Source: JANXUF01 sp043747685 (GTDB lineage Bacteria; Actinomycetota; Acidimicrobiia; Acidimicrobiales; Ilumatobacteraceae). From it: a DNA stretch of 64,000 nucleotides. Below, one piece after another: positions 1-8,631 of this stretch. The stretch is from assembly GCA_043747685.1 (NCBI GenBank), contig JAYTOR010000043.1, positions 1 to 64,000 on the forward strand, given 5' to 3'. Below the pieces are notes generated by a model. It saw only the letters and a program-made list of their open reading frames with translations. It did no database searches and had not been told where the DNA came from. Made by a program: the position numbers and the translations under genes. Positions within the stretch are counted from its first letter, which is position 1; every line of letters starts with the position of its first letter.

Positions 1-1280
1 GCGCCGTCGACGGGGAGCGCGACCAGATCGGCAAGGATCTGGCGACACATCTCACCGAACAGCACGTCGTTGCCTTCGAAGGCCTCGCCCAGCCAGACCA
101 TCACCATCTGCCGCCACTCCTCGTGGATCGGGCGAGCAGCGAACAAGGCATATGCGTCGGGCACCAAGGCAAACCGGTGCTCGATCGCGCCGTTGCGGCC
201 ACGCCCGACCACGTGCATCTGTTCCTCGATCAGACCGAGCTGACGACCAACGGTGATCGCGATGACGACGGCGGACTCACTCTGATTGATTCGTTTGGCA
301 ATGCTGCGATATGTCTTGACGCCGATCCCGCCGGACTTCAGGCCGATCAGCGGATCATTCCCGATCACACGCAGGACGGCGCCGAAGACGCCCGTACACG
401 CGGGTGGACGAGCACCCTCCTCGCCAACCACGATGGGTGAACCGAAGAACGATTCGGGCCACCTGTCATACAGCCGTCCGTTCACGGAATGGAACACTTC
501 GCGCCACAGCGAGATCTCGTTTTCGTATTCGTTCAGGTAGATCAGGCCGAACCGAGTGAGCTCGGCCAGCGCCTCGACGGCCGGGTCGGGTTTCATCGCC
601 TGCCCAAAGCGCAGGAACGAACTGACCTGAAAGCCGCTGACTCCGAAGTCGTTGATCGAACAACCCTGGAGTCCAGCGGCGAGCAGTCGATGCAAGACCG
701 CCTGGGCCCGCTCACTGAGCCGGTCCATCCTGCCGCGCAACGACCTCGAATCGGCGATGACGGCCAAAAATGCGTCGAGACGATCCTGTCGACCTGTCGG
801 TGGCTTCTGCACTCCGTGCAGCTTCAGTTGATCGACCACCGTCTCCGCCGATATCCAACCTTCACGGATCGCGTCGCGCAGCGACAATCCCGTTGGGAAC
901 AGGATCCGTTCGAAGCCGGGGCGCAGGACGAGGTAGCCACGGGTCGGATCGATGATCAGCCGATCGGCGAGCTCGTGCAACAGCTGCCCGCGTCGCTCGG
1001 TCGTCAGCGGTTCCGATTCGCTCGCCACCTCGGCCTCGCTCATCGAGCCCCCGTAGGCCATGGCTACGGACATCAGTTGCAAGGCCTGCGGGCTGACCAT
1101 TTGTGCCGATATCAGCAGAGCAGTGTCGTCGGCAATGTCGGTCGCGAGTTTGCGCTTCGATGTCGAGCCGGTCAACCGTCCGACGACGTAGGGCATCTCG
1201 CTCAGCACCGCTGCAAGTCGATCGGCCGACATCTCGGAGATGGCCTCGTATCGATCGATGATCACGTGATCGGCCGGCAT
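1..1280 (-). CDS. Partial uncharacterised winged-helix-like protein (C-terminus beyond left edge)
   Basis: An open frame runs from an ATG at 1280 off the left edge without a stop: 426 complete codons. The start MPADHVIIDRYEAISEM is preceded by no clear Shine-Dalgarno. The protein is soluble, rich in short helices, with alternating Leu-rich segments and stretches such as LLHELADRLIIDPTRGYLVL, an arrangement typical of stacked winged-helix modules. It resembles the N-terminal region of actinobacterial 'helicase-associated' XPB/Ssl2-like proteins, but I see no Walker motif in the visible part, so function is unassigned. It lies 54 bases downstream of acpS on the same strand and may share its transcript. 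Coding is supported by the uninterrupted frame and codon pattern. Family assignment is a guess. Confidence 0.75.
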   Translation of the reverse strand, partial: MPADHVIIDRYEAISEMSADRLAAVLSEMPYVVGRLTGSTSKRKLATDIADDTALLISAQMVSPQALQLMSVAMAYGGSMSEAEVASESEPLTTERRGQLLHELADRLIIDPTRGYLVLRPGFERILFPTGLSLRDAIREGWISAETVVDQLKLHGVQKPPTGRQDRLDAFLAVIADSRSLRGRMDRLSERAQAVLHRLLAAGLQGCSINDFGVSGFQVSSFLRFGQAMKPDPAVEALAELTRFGLIYLNEYENEISLWREVFHSVNGRLYDRWPESFFGSPIVVGEEGARPPACTGVFGAVLRVIGNDPLIGLKSGGIGVKTYRSIAKRINQSESAVVIAITVGRQLGLIEEQMHVVGRGRNGAIEHRFALVPDAYALFAARPIHEEWRQMVMVWLGEAFEGNDVLFGEMCRQILADLVALPVDG

Positions 1281-1334
1281 TCGCCACAGGCTACCGACGT
1301 GGGACAAGTGACGAACCGTGTGCTGGTTTGACCG

Positions 1335-1700
1335 CTACTCGGCGATCACGTAGGCAATTGCGATCAGGTCGCTGTGGGTGATCGAAAGGTGCCAACGCCG
1401 CACACCGGCCGCTGCCGCCAGCTCGGCTGCAGCGCCGGTGACGTTCAACGACGGGGCACCCGACGGTGCACGCGTCACCCACACGTCGTGGAAGCCGAAT
1501 GCTCCGAGACCGACTCCGAGCGCTTTCATCACGGCTTCTCGGGTCGCGAACCGGGCCGCGAGCGAGGGCACCGGATCTGACTTGGGAGCCACGTACGCCA
1601 ACTCTTCGGCGGTGAACAACCGAGTCCGCATCGACGGCGTCCGTTCCAGAGATCGACGGAAACGTTCGATCTCGACGGCATCGACACCGATCCCGATCAT
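1335..1700 (-). CDS. acpS: Holo-[acyl-carrier-protein] synthase AcpS
   Basis: Transfers the 4'-phosphopantetheine arm of CoA to a serine of acyl carrier protein, activating it for fatty acid synthesis in the cytoplasm. The 121-residue protein has the usual AcpS length. The N-terminal GIGVDAVEIERF supplies the metal-binding Asp (D7), and AARFATREAVMKALG supplies the second metal ligand Glu (E54) and the conserved Lys (K58). The C-terminal HLSITHSDLIAIAYVIAE matches the family ending. It follows the glmS-like gene by 25 bases on the same strand, so it is probably the distal gene of the rplM-rpsI-glmM-glmS run. The ATG at 1700 sits directly before the conserved motif, which fixes the start. Confidence 0.96.
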   Translation of the reverse strand: MIGIGVDAVEIERFRRSLERTPSMRTRLFTAEELAYVAPKSDPVPSLAARFATREAVMKALGVGLGAFGFHDVWVTRAPSGAPSLNVTGAAAELAAAAGVRRWHLSITHSDLIAIAYVIAE

Positions 1701-1725
1701 CTGGGCGACGTCCGGGCTGCGATGG

Positions 1726-4700
1726 TCAGCCGCGCCAATGGTCGGCCATCTCGCTGATCGGCAGGATCAGCAAGTCGGCGACCGACACCTCGCCGAGTCG
1801 ATCCTCGCGGAATCCGCCTTCGGTCTCGGCCACCCAGTCGACGAGGCGGTTGTACCGACGGTCATAACCCTGCAGCACGCCACGCATCAACGCTGGGGAC
1901 AGATGATCGTGAAAGCGAACGTGCAGCAACGTGATGCCGGTGGTCTCGTTCGCTTTCACTTCCGGCACGAAGATGACCGTCCGGCCGTCACTGCGCCCCC
2001 TGGCCACCAGCACCTCGCGTTCGGCGGCGACCCTGCGCTTGGTCCCGAGGAGCGAGCTGTTGCGCTCGACCCGTGACGGCACGTCCCGGGACAGACCGCC
2101 GCGATCGATGATGGAGATGGTTGCATCGGGCGATTCGGGATCGCCGTCGATCAGATACCTGGTGAAACCAACAACGTCGGCGACGGCGGGATCCAGATCG
2201 GCGAGGACCTTGAGCGATTTGTAACTGAGGCGGTCGCGTCCGACGCCGGCAGACAACACCGACTGAACAAGGGCCCGGTCGAGGACGCCTTCGTCGTTGC
2301 GGCTGATGCCGACCGTGACGGTCTTGGCCTGGTGCTTGATCGCATCGATCGGCCGGGTCAGTTCCTCGATCGCATGCGTCAGCGCAGCGGTGAGGTCGTC
2401 GATCAGCAGGCTCGGCGTGCCCAACTTGCCAGTGTCGAACTGATACGCCTCGAGCGGAGCCGGGCTCAGCGCGCTGCGGAGCATCGAGGTCAAGCGCACT
2501 GCCGTGGACGCTTCCAACTGACCGTCATACAGGTTGCTGCGCAAGCCGACCATGAACCGCTCGGCGATCGGGCCGAGTTCGGCGATGACCAGGCGAACGA
2601 CGTCGTCGCCGACGTCGGTCGTGCCGACCACGCGCTCGATCAACTCGCGGGCCTCGCGCAACGGGCGCGCTGACGCATCGATCGCCAGCGCTGCCTCGTA
2701 CCCGAACAGGTGCCCGACCATCGCCGACATGATGAACGCCAGCGCCGGGTCGACGGATGGGACGCTGATCAGGTGGGCTGCGGCCGAGAAACGGGTTTCC
2801 CCGACCGATGCGATCACGATCGGCAAGGCCTTGTGGGCCCGGAAGATGGCGACCTCTTTGGCCACGTCATCGGCGGTTCCGCCGATCAATCCAGCAGCGC
2901 AGACGAGGATCAACGGCTCGCAGGACAGGTCGATGTGCTTCTTGTCCTCGGTGAAGTCACAGGCAATGCTCTTGTAGCAGAGCTCACTGAGCTTGATCCG
3001 CACCTCTTGCGCGGCAATAGCGTTGACGCCGTTGCCGACCACTGTCCAGTACCGGCGTTGCGGCGCGTAGCGTCGGGCTGCATCCCCGATGTGGTCACGC
3101 AGCTGGAGCACCTCGAGCATCGCTTCCGGTACTTCGCGTAGCGACGAGAGCAGATCGTGGCGACGCTTTTCCGAGCCCAGACCGGCCGCTTCACTGATCG
3201 CGCAGGCCAACAACGTTCCCGCTGCGACCTGCGCATAGAAGGCCTTCGTCGAGGCAACGCTCATCTCGACGTCGCGCCCGTCAGATGTGTACATCACGCC
3301 GTCGGCTCTGTCGGTGAGATCACTGTTCCGACGGTTGACGATTCCGATCACCTGTGCACCCCGCCCCCGGACGAGATCGACGGTGCGGTTGGTGTCGGTG
3401 GTCGTGCCGCTCTGGCTGACCGCGATCACCAGTGTGTCGCTCATGTCGAGACGCATCCCGAAGCCGCTGAGTTCGGTGGCCACCACGGGTTCGACGTCCA
3501 GTTCGCCCTCGATCAGTGAATCGAGGGTCAGCGCCACGCTCCGACCGGCAACGGCTGCTGTGCCCTGGCCGATGACCAGAACGCGGCGGATCGTGCCGTT
3601 CCCGAGCCTCTCCATGATCAGCGGCGGCAGCGCACGTTCGCCGACCGTTGCCCGGAGCAAGCCGTCGCGCTCGACGATCTTGCCGCGCAACGTCTTGCGG
3701 AAGCTGTTGGGCGCCTCGTGGATCTCTTTGAGCAGGAAGTGCGGCGAATCGCCGAGGTCGATGTCACGCGTCGTCACTTCGGCGGTGACGATGTCGCGTT
3801 CGGTCAACGGCAGCTCGGTGCCGTCGTAGGCAATCCTGCGGACGCCTTCGAGCTGACCTGCATCCGCCGCAGACAGCACGAAAATCTGGCCGCGACTGTT
3901 CGGGTTGTCCGGATTGGCGGGCGTCTCGCCGTCGATGCGGACATAGTGACTGGTGTCTTCGACCAAGCCGTACGGCTCACTGGCGACGATGAACGCGTCC
4001 TCGGCGAAACCGACGTACAACGCCTGGCCGCTGCCGTGGATTGCCAGCAGAAGTTGGTCGGGCCGGTCCGCCGACGCAGCGCCGATGGCCACGCTGCCCT
4101 CGAAGCTGGCAACCGTTCGGCGGAAGGCTTCGGCCAGATCGCCCCCGGTCTCGAGGGACAGTTTCGACACGATCGACGGAATGACCTTGGCGTCAGTGGT
4201 GATGGGGCCGGCGATGCGCAGGTTGTGTTCGATCTTCAGATCGGCGTGGTTGTCGACGTCGCCGTTCAACGCACCGACCACGTACGGTCCGGCGTCGTAC
4301 GAGCTCTCGAACTGGTCGCTGTTGAGCGGGTGACAATTGGCCTCGCTGATGATGCCGACGCTGGCCCATCGCGTGTGACCGAGCAGGCTCAGCCGAGCCC
4401 CCGGCGCCGACAGCGCGAGCCGCAGCAGGTCGTCGGCGATGATCGACCGACGGAGATGTCGAGTGTTGTCGCCGAGCTCGCCGATCTCGATCGCAGCCTT
4501 GTAGGCGAAGCTCAGGCAGCGCCCGGCGATGCGAACCGAACCGCCGACGAAGAGCGGGTTGTCGGTGCGACCGGCCAACATCGAATGCACAGCTGGATCA
4601 TCCACAGACAGCCCGTGATCCCACACATAGGCATGCACCCCAGCGGAATCCCGACCACGCACCTCGAGCCGGTCGAGTGCCGACAGCGCCTGCTGGATCG

Positions 4701-5130
4701 CGAAGTAGCCGGCCAGAGCGGCGGAACCGGCGTATCGACCGGCCAGTTCGCCGACCATCCGAGCAGCGCGCAGACGGTCGTTGCGGATCGACCACACGCC
4801 GTCGCGTAGGCGCACGAGCGTGGCGTTGGCCTGCTCCACCCCATCTGGCGTCAGCGACGAACTGTTCTCGAGCATCGTCTCGTTCTCGGCAATCGTTGCA
4901 TCGAGTTGATCGAGCCGAGCCGTGATCCCTGCGGTCAGTTCATAGTTGCCGATCAGCGCGTGCATGCCGGGAACGCCCCTGAGCAGGATGTCGGTCGCGG
5001 CCACCTCGTCGCCGACCCTCGCGATGTCGGGGGCTGCTGCCAGCGCTCGATCAAGACCGTGCAGTACCTCGGCGGCTGTCGGGGCCCGACGCGTGGAAGG
5101 TCGACTGTGGATGGCAATGATCCCGCACAT
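1726..5130 (-). CDS. Long GlmS-like glutamine amidotransferase with tandem SIS domains
   Basis: Probable glucosamine-6-phosphate synthase (glutamine plus fructose-6-phosphate), the step before GlmM. The start is the ATG at 5130, because removal of Met exposes the catalytic Cys2 of MCGIIAIHS; a longer frame from 5151 would bury it. At 1134 residues it is nearly twice the family's usual 600-620. About 125 residues, partly coiled-coil-like, are inserted between the N-terminus and the RLEVRGRDSAG motif at 154-164. Glutaminase motifs LLGHTRWASVG and ALNGDVDNHADL follow, then SIS1 with SQSGTTTDTN and MSVASTKAF, then SIS2 with KLSELCYKS. The usual KHGP segment reads KKHIDLSCEP. An AKTVTV stretch at about 935 resembles the catalytic C-tail AKSVTVE of GlmS, yet some 195 residues continue past it. 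Position between glmM and acpS supports the role; the altered isomerase site leaves substrate uncertain. Confidence 0.85.
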   Translation of the reverse strand: MCGIIAIHSRPSTRRAPTAAEVLHGLDRALAAAPDIARVGDEVAATDILLRGVPGMHALIGNYELTAGITARLDQLDATIAENETMLENSSSLTPDGVEQANATLVRLRDGVWSIRNDRLRAARMVGELAGRYAGSAALAGYFAIQQALSALDRLEVRGRDSAGVHAYVWDHGLSVDDPAVHSMLAGRTDNPLFVGGSVRIAGRCLSFAYKAAIEIGELGDNTRHLRRSIIADDLLRLALSAPGARLSLLGHTRWASVGIISEANCHPLNSDQFESSYDAGPYVVGALNGDVDNHADLKIEHNLRIAGPITTDAKVIPSIVSKLSLETGGDLAEAFRRTVASFEGSVAIGAASADRPDQLLLAIHGSGQALYVGFAEDAFIVASEPYGLVEDTSHYVRIDGETPANPDNPNSRGQIFVLSAADAGQLEGVRRIAYDGTELPLTERDIVTAEVTTRDIDLGDSPHFLLKEIHEAPNSFRKTLRGKIVERDGLLRATVGERALPPLIMERLGNGTIRRVLVIGQGTAAVAGRSVALTLDSLIEGELDVEPVVATELSGFGMRLDMSDTLVIAVSQSGTTTDTNRTVDLVRGRGAQVIGIVNRRNSDLTDRADGVMYTSDGRDVEMSVASTKAFYAQVAAGTLLACAISEAAGLGSEKRRHDLLSSLREVPEAMLEVLQLRDHIGDAARRYAPQRRYWTVVGNGVNAIAAQEVRIKLSELCYKSIACDFTEDKKHIDLSCEPLILVCAAGLIGGTADDVAKEVAIFRAHKALPIVIASVGETRFSAAAHLISVPSVDPALAFIMSAMVGHLFGYEAALAIDASARPLREARELIERVVGTTDVGDDVVRLVIAELGPIAERFMVGLRSNLYDGQLEASTAVRLTSMLRSALSPAPLEAYQFDTGKLGTPSLLIDDLTAALTHAIEELTRPIDAIKHQAKTVTVGISRNDEGVLDRALVQSVLSAGVGRDRLSYKSLKVLADLDPAVADVVGFTRYLIDGDPESPDATISIIDRGGLSRDVPSRVERNSSLLGTKRRVAAEREVLVARGRSDGRTVIFVPEVKANETTGITLLHVRFHDHLSPALMRGVLQGYDRRYNRLVDWVAETEGGFREDRLGEVSVADLLILPISEMADHWRG

Positions 5131-5186
5131 GGCACCGAGGCTACTGCCCACCCCAGTACCTCGAACCGCAGGCCTAGGTCACCGCA

Positions 5187-5208
5187 CCCGCCACCCGGGC
5201 CCGGCGGG
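5187..5208 (-). terminator. GC-rich hairpin between glmM and the glmS-like gene
   Basis: Arms CCCGCC (5187-5192) and GGCGGG (5203-5208) enclose a 10-base GC-rich loop immediately after the glmM stop. No U-run follows on the minus strand, so this is either a weak attenuator, an mRNA-processing stem or chance. Confidence 0.3.
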
Positions 5209-5210
5209 AA

Positions 5211-6542
5211 TCAGGTGTATCGGGTACGCACGATGTCGGCCAGGCCCTCGGCCAATTCCGCTGCCTGGACATCGGAGGCCGCTTCGACCATCACCCTGAC
5301 CAGCGGCTCGGTTCCGCTCGGGCGAACAAGGACGCGGCCATCGTCACCGAGCGTGTTCGTCACAACGGCGATCTCGTCGGCCAACTCGTCAGCGATGTCC
5401 GGATGCCGTTCGGCGACACGAATGTTGACGAGGATCTGCGGATAGGTGTTCATCACCGACCCGGCCAGATCGGCCAGGGTCCGACCCGAAGAACGCACCC
5501 GTTGCAGCAGCTTCAGACCGGCCAGCAGACCGTCGCCCGTCGTCGCACTGTGACGGTAGATGACGTGACCGCTCTGCTCGCCGCCGATTGCGTAGCCGCC
5601 AAAATCCAGCGCCTCGAGCACATTCCTGTCCCCGACCGAAGTCGTGACCACATCGACACCCGCCTCGCGCATTGCGTGATGGAAGCCGAGGTTGCTCATC
5701 ACCGTGACGACAACGGTGTTGCCGGTCAACGCGCCTTCGCTGCGGAGTTGCAGCGCACCGAGGGCGATCAACCGGTCTCCGTCGACGACTGCGCCGGTCT
5801 CGTCGATAGCGATCACGCGGTCGCCGTCGCCGTCGAAAGCCAATCCGGCGTCGAACCCTGCTGCAACCACTGCGGCAGCCAGGGAGCCGGTGTGGGTTGC
5901 CCCACACCGGGCATTGATGTTGGTGCCGTCGGGCGACGCATTGATCACGGTGACATCGGCGCCGAGAGCACGCAGCGCGATCGGCGCGGCGACGCTCATC
6001 GCCCCGTTGGCGCAATCGAGCACCACCCTGAGACCGGATAGTTCATCCGTCGCAAACAGGCCGACGATGTGGTCGACGTACTTGTCGAGCACATCGGACC
6101 CGTCCGTCGATGCGATCGACACAGCTCGCCAGGCAACCACCGCGTCGTCGGCTCCGAGGATGGCATCGAGCTCGCGCTCGATTCGGTCTTCGATGTCATC
6201 ACTCAGCTTCGACCCGCCAGCGGCGAAGATCTTGACGCCGTTGTCGGTGAATAGGTTGTGCGATGCCGTGATCATCGCCGCTGGCATGCGCCTGACGAAC
6301 GACGCATGCGCCAACGCCGGCGTGGGCACATCGCCGCAGTCGATGACGGTCGAACCACCGACAGTCAGCCCACGCGCGAACGCGGCCTGCAGTGCTGGAC
6401 CCGACTCACGCGTGTCGCGCCCGACCAACCACGTCCCCGTGCCGAGCACACGCGCGGCGGCCGAGCCGAGCACTTCCACGTATGCAGTCGTCAGTTCCGT
6501 GAGCGCGACTCCGCGCACACCATCGGTACCGAAGCGCAACAT
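5211..6542 (-). CDS. glmM: Phosphoglucosamine mutase GlmM
   Basis: Interconverts glucosamine-6-phosphate and glucosamine-1-phosphate on the way to UDP-GlcNAc for peptidoglycan. The protein has 443 residues, the normal size. Visible motifs in order: FGTDGVRG at the N-terminus; the active-site phosphoserine loop ITASHN with S94; the metal-binding DGDGDR loop; the sugar-specificity loop GGEQSGH; and the C-terminal phosphate-binding RPSGTEPLVRV. The residue after SHN is Leu instead of the common Pro, a small departure. It lies between rpsI and the glmS-like gene on the minus strand, an arrangement found in many actinobacteria, so precursor synthesis and ribosome genes are probably co-transcribed. 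Confidence 0.97.
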   Translation of the reverse strand: MLRFGTDGVRGVALTELTTAYVEVLGSAAARVLGTGTWLVGRDTRESGPALQAAFARGLTVGGSTVIDCGDVPTPALAHASFVRRMPAAMITASHNLFTDNGVKIFAAGGSKLSDDIEDRIERELDAILGADDAVVAWRAVSIASTDGSDVLDKYVDHIVGLFATDELSGLRVVLDCANGAMSVAAPIALRALGADVTVINASPDGTNINARCGATHTGSLAAAVVAAGFDAGLAFDGDGDRVIAIDETGAVVDGDRLIALGALQLRSEGALTGNTVVVTVMSNLGFHHAMREAGVDVVTTSVGDRNVLEALDFGGYAIGGEQSGHVIYRHSATTGDGLLAGLKLLQRVRSSGRTLADLAGSVMNTYPQILVNIRVAERHPDIADELADEIAVVTNTLGDDGRVLVRPSGTEPLVRVMVEAASDVQAAELAEGLADIVRTRYT

Positions 6543-6586
6543 CCGCGTCGACTCTGGCGATCAGACGCCTGACACCATCGAGCGAA

Positions 6587-6982
6587 TCAACGCTTGGTGT
6601 ACTGCGGTGCCTTGCGGGCCTTCTTGAGACCGTACTTTTTGCTTTCCTTGCGACGGCTGTCGCGGGTGAGCAGGCCGGCCTTCTTCAGTGAAGCGCGCAG
6701 TTCCGGATCGAGCTCGATCAGCGAACGAGCGATACCCATCCGCAGCGCGCCGGCCTGGCCACTGATGCCGCCACCGAAGATGGTCGCGTCGATATCGTAG
6801 ACCTCTTCGGTCGTGGTCAATCGAAGCGGCTCACTGACGATCATCCGTGCCATCGCCGTCGGGAAGTAGTTCTCGAACGAGCGACCGTTCACGGTCACGA
6901 TTCCCGTGCCAGGACGAAGACGGACGCGAGCGACCGATTCCTTGCGGCGACCGGTGGTTTGGGTAAGCGGCTTGGTGGCCAT
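6587..6982 (-). CDS. rpsI: 30S ribosomal protein S9
   Basis: Small-subunit protein whose C-terminal tail reaches the P-site tRNA. The 131-residue product has the family landmarks GRRKESVARVRLRPG, INGR-like VNGRSFENYF, GGGISGQAGALRMGIARSL and the basic tail ending APQYTKR, with the invariant terminal Lys-Arg. It begins 21 bases after the rplM stop, forming the standard rplM-rpsI pair, and glmM follows after 44 bases. Confidence 0.98.
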   Translation of the reverse strand: MATKPLTQTTGRRKESVARVRLRPGTGIVTVNGRSFENYFPTAMARMIVSEPLRLTTTEEVYDIDATIFGGGISGQAGALRMGIARSLIELDPELRASLKKAGLLTRDSRRKESKKYGLKKARKAPQYTKR

Positions 6983-7003
6983 GATTCACATATCTCCGAA
7001 TGC

Positions 7004-7450
7004 TCAGCGGGCTTTGGCCGCTGAAAGATCCAACACAACAGGACTCTGCGCGGTGTGCGGGTGCTCGGCACCGGCGTACACCTTCAACTTGGTGATCATC
7101 TGACGGCCGAGCGGACCGTGGGGAAGCATGCCGCGAACGCTGTTGCGCACTGCCTCTTCCGGCTTGCGGCCGAGGAGGTTGGAGTACGTCTCGCTCTTGA
7201 TACCACCGGGGTAACCCGTGTGGTGGTACACCTCCTTCTTCGTAGCCTTGTCCGACGTCAAGACGACCTTGGCTGCGTTGATGATGATCACATGATCACC
7301 GGAGTCGATGTGCGGGGCGAACGTCGGCTTGTGCTTCCCGCGCAGCACCCGTGCTGCTTCGGTGCACATACGCCCGAGAACGAGACCTTCGGCATCGATA
7401 ACGTGCCAGGCGCGGGTGATTTCACTTGCTTTGGGTGTGTACGTACGCAT
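7004..7450 (-). CDS. rplM: 50S ribosomal protein L13
   Basis: Early-assembly large-subunit protein. The 148-residue product shows RTYTPKASEITRAWHVIDA, LGRMCTEAARVLRGKHKPTF, HIDSGDHVIIINA, HTGYPGGIKS and the VRGMLPHGPLGRQM motif. Two ATG codons stand in tandem (7453 and 7450); the second gives the MRTY start seen in actinobacterial L13 proteins and is chosen, with an AGAAAG stretch about 7 bases upstream. It is first in the rplM-rpsI-glmM run and has a plausible promoter about 85 bases upstream. Confidence 0.97.
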   Translation of the reverse strand: MRTYTPKASEITRAWHVIDAEGLVLGRMCTEAARVLRGKHKPTFAPHIDSGDHVIIINAAKVVLTSDKATKKEVYHHTGYPGGIKSETYSNLLGRKPEEAVRNSVRGMLPHGPLGRQMITKLKVYAGAEHPHTAQSPVVLDLSAAKAR

Positions 7451-7532
7451 CATCGAGCTTTCTACGGATCGGCTCCATCGTGGGCGCCGAACGGCTGCCG
7501 CCTGCTTGGTCAACAAGGCCAGGAACGTGACA

Positions 7533-7562
7533 AGGATAGGGGTGCCGCGCGGCAATCGACAA
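7533..7562 (-). promoter_or_regulatory. Candidate rplM promoter
   Basis: On the minus strand TTGTCG (7557-7562) and TATCCT (7533-7538) are separated by 18 bases, a good fit to a housekeeping sigma-70-type promoter, about 85 bases before the rplM start. Judged by eye only. Confidence 0.4.
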
Positions 7563-7612
7563 TCAGTCGAGCGCGAAATCTGCGGCGATCGACCTGAGGG
7601 TAGCCTGCGAGC

Positions 7613-7747
7613 ATGCTCTCCGTTCTCGCTTCGGATGTGATGACCGGACGCGTTCTCGGCGGACTGCTCGGTGTGATGTTCATCGGCTACGGCTGCTGGG
7701 GGCTGCGCACGTTCTTCAAGCATTCCTCCCTGCGCCGACCGAAGTAG
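7613..7747 (+). CDS. Small single-span membrane protein (44 aa), unrecognised
   Basis: ATG at 7613 opens a 44-codon frame ending TAG at 7747, filling the otherwise empty gap between divergent rplM and convergent truA. The product begins MLSVLASDVMTGRVLGGLL and has one predicted hydrophobic span (residues 12-30, GGLLGVMFIGYGCWGL core) followed by a basic end, HSSLRRPK, which suggests an N-out/C-in single-pass protein. A GAGG lies about 15 bases upstream, too far to be a convincing Shine-Dalgarno. I do not recognise a family. It is supported by amphipathic organisation and location only. Confidence 0.5.
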   Translation: MLSVLASDVMTGRVLGGLLGVMFIGYGCWGLRTFFKHSSLRRPK

Positions 7748-7760
7748 CCGGACAGGCCGG

Positions 7761-8552
7761 TCAGTAACCGACTTCCCAGAGACTCAGTCCGTGAGCCGGC
7801 GCAAGATTCGGCGCAGCGCGCCGGTCACCGGAGCGGAGGATGCCGCGAATGTCACCGGCGTGGCAGTTGCCGATCCCGACTTGGATCATCGTACCGACGA
7901 TCGAACGAACCATCTGATGGCAGAACGCGTTGGCGCGGATCTCGAAACGCAACACGCGTTGGTCGGTCAGCGACTCCATCTGCTCGGTGACATCAGTCCA
8001 CCGGGCCAGCATCACCCGGCGACTCATCGACGGCTCCGGTTGGTCATCGGCGCGCTGAGGTCTACGACAGAACGAACTGAAGTCGTGCTCGCCGATCAGC
8101 GGATCGCACGCCAACTGCATCGACGGCAACGACAGCGGGCGGAACACATGCCAGGCAAAGGGTGCCATCAACGGATTCGGGGCAGACGAGTTGAGCACCG
8201 TGTACCGGTAGTGGCGCCATTGCGCGCTGAAACGGGCGTGGAACTCGGCGGACTGCCAGGTTGCGCTGCGGATCACGACATGCGGCCCACACATGCTGTT
8301 GACCCGCCGGACGAGGTTGTCCAGATCGGTTGATCGACCGTCCATCACGCTCGGCAGATCACAACTGATCACCTGTCCCCAGCCGTGCACGCCGCGATCC
8401 GTGCGGCCGGCACCGGCGATCTCGACGTGCGTACGGGTGATCGTGCTCAGTGTTTCGTTCAGTACACCGGCGACGGTACGCGTGTCCACATTCGCGGCAA
8501 AGCCGTGGAACTGGGCACCGTCGTAGGCGACAACGAAACGAACCCGCCGCAA
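7761..8552 (-). CDS. truA: tRNA pseudouridine(38-40) synthase TruA
   Basis: Isomerises uridines at positions 38-40 of tRNA anticodon arms. Motifs are VRFVVAYDGAQFHGF near the N-terminus, GAGRTDRGVHGWGQV with the catalytic Asp (D52 in this numbering), FHARFSAQWRHYRY, GEHDFSSFCR and FCHQMVRSIVGTMIQVG. The start is uncertain. The frame is open upstream to an ATG at 8723 but that would overlap rplQ by 92 bases; within the gap only TTG (8552) and a CTG overlapping the rplQ stop (8630) exist. TTG 8552 is chosen because it begins just before the conserved fold. It follows rplQ on the same strand as in most bacteria. Confidence 0.9.
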   Translation of the reverse strand: MRRVRFVVAYDGAQFHGFAANVDTRTVAGVLNETLSTITRTHVEIAGAGRTDRGVHGWGQVISCDLPSVMDGRSTDLDNLVRRVNSMCGPHVVIRSATWQSAEFHARFSAQWRHYRYTVLNSSAPNPLMAPFAWHVFRPLSLPSMQLACDPLIGEHDFSSFCRRPQRADDQPEPSMSRRVMLARWTDVTEQMESLTDQRVLRFEIRANAFCHQMVRSIVGTMIQVGIGNCHAGDIRGILRSGDRRAAPNLAPAHGLSLWEVGY

Positions 8553-8631
8553 TGCGACGGGTTCGTTCCGGACTGCTATCGGTGCATCTGCAGTCTGTGC
8601 ATCTGCTGTGTTCCGTACTTCGATGTTCAGG

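Noticed and set aside
489..1331. Long plus-strand open frame opposite the left-edge gene
   Set aside because: It is antisense to a continuous minus-strand frame with better protein-like composition; the plus product is Arg/Gln/His-rich with no recognisable fold.
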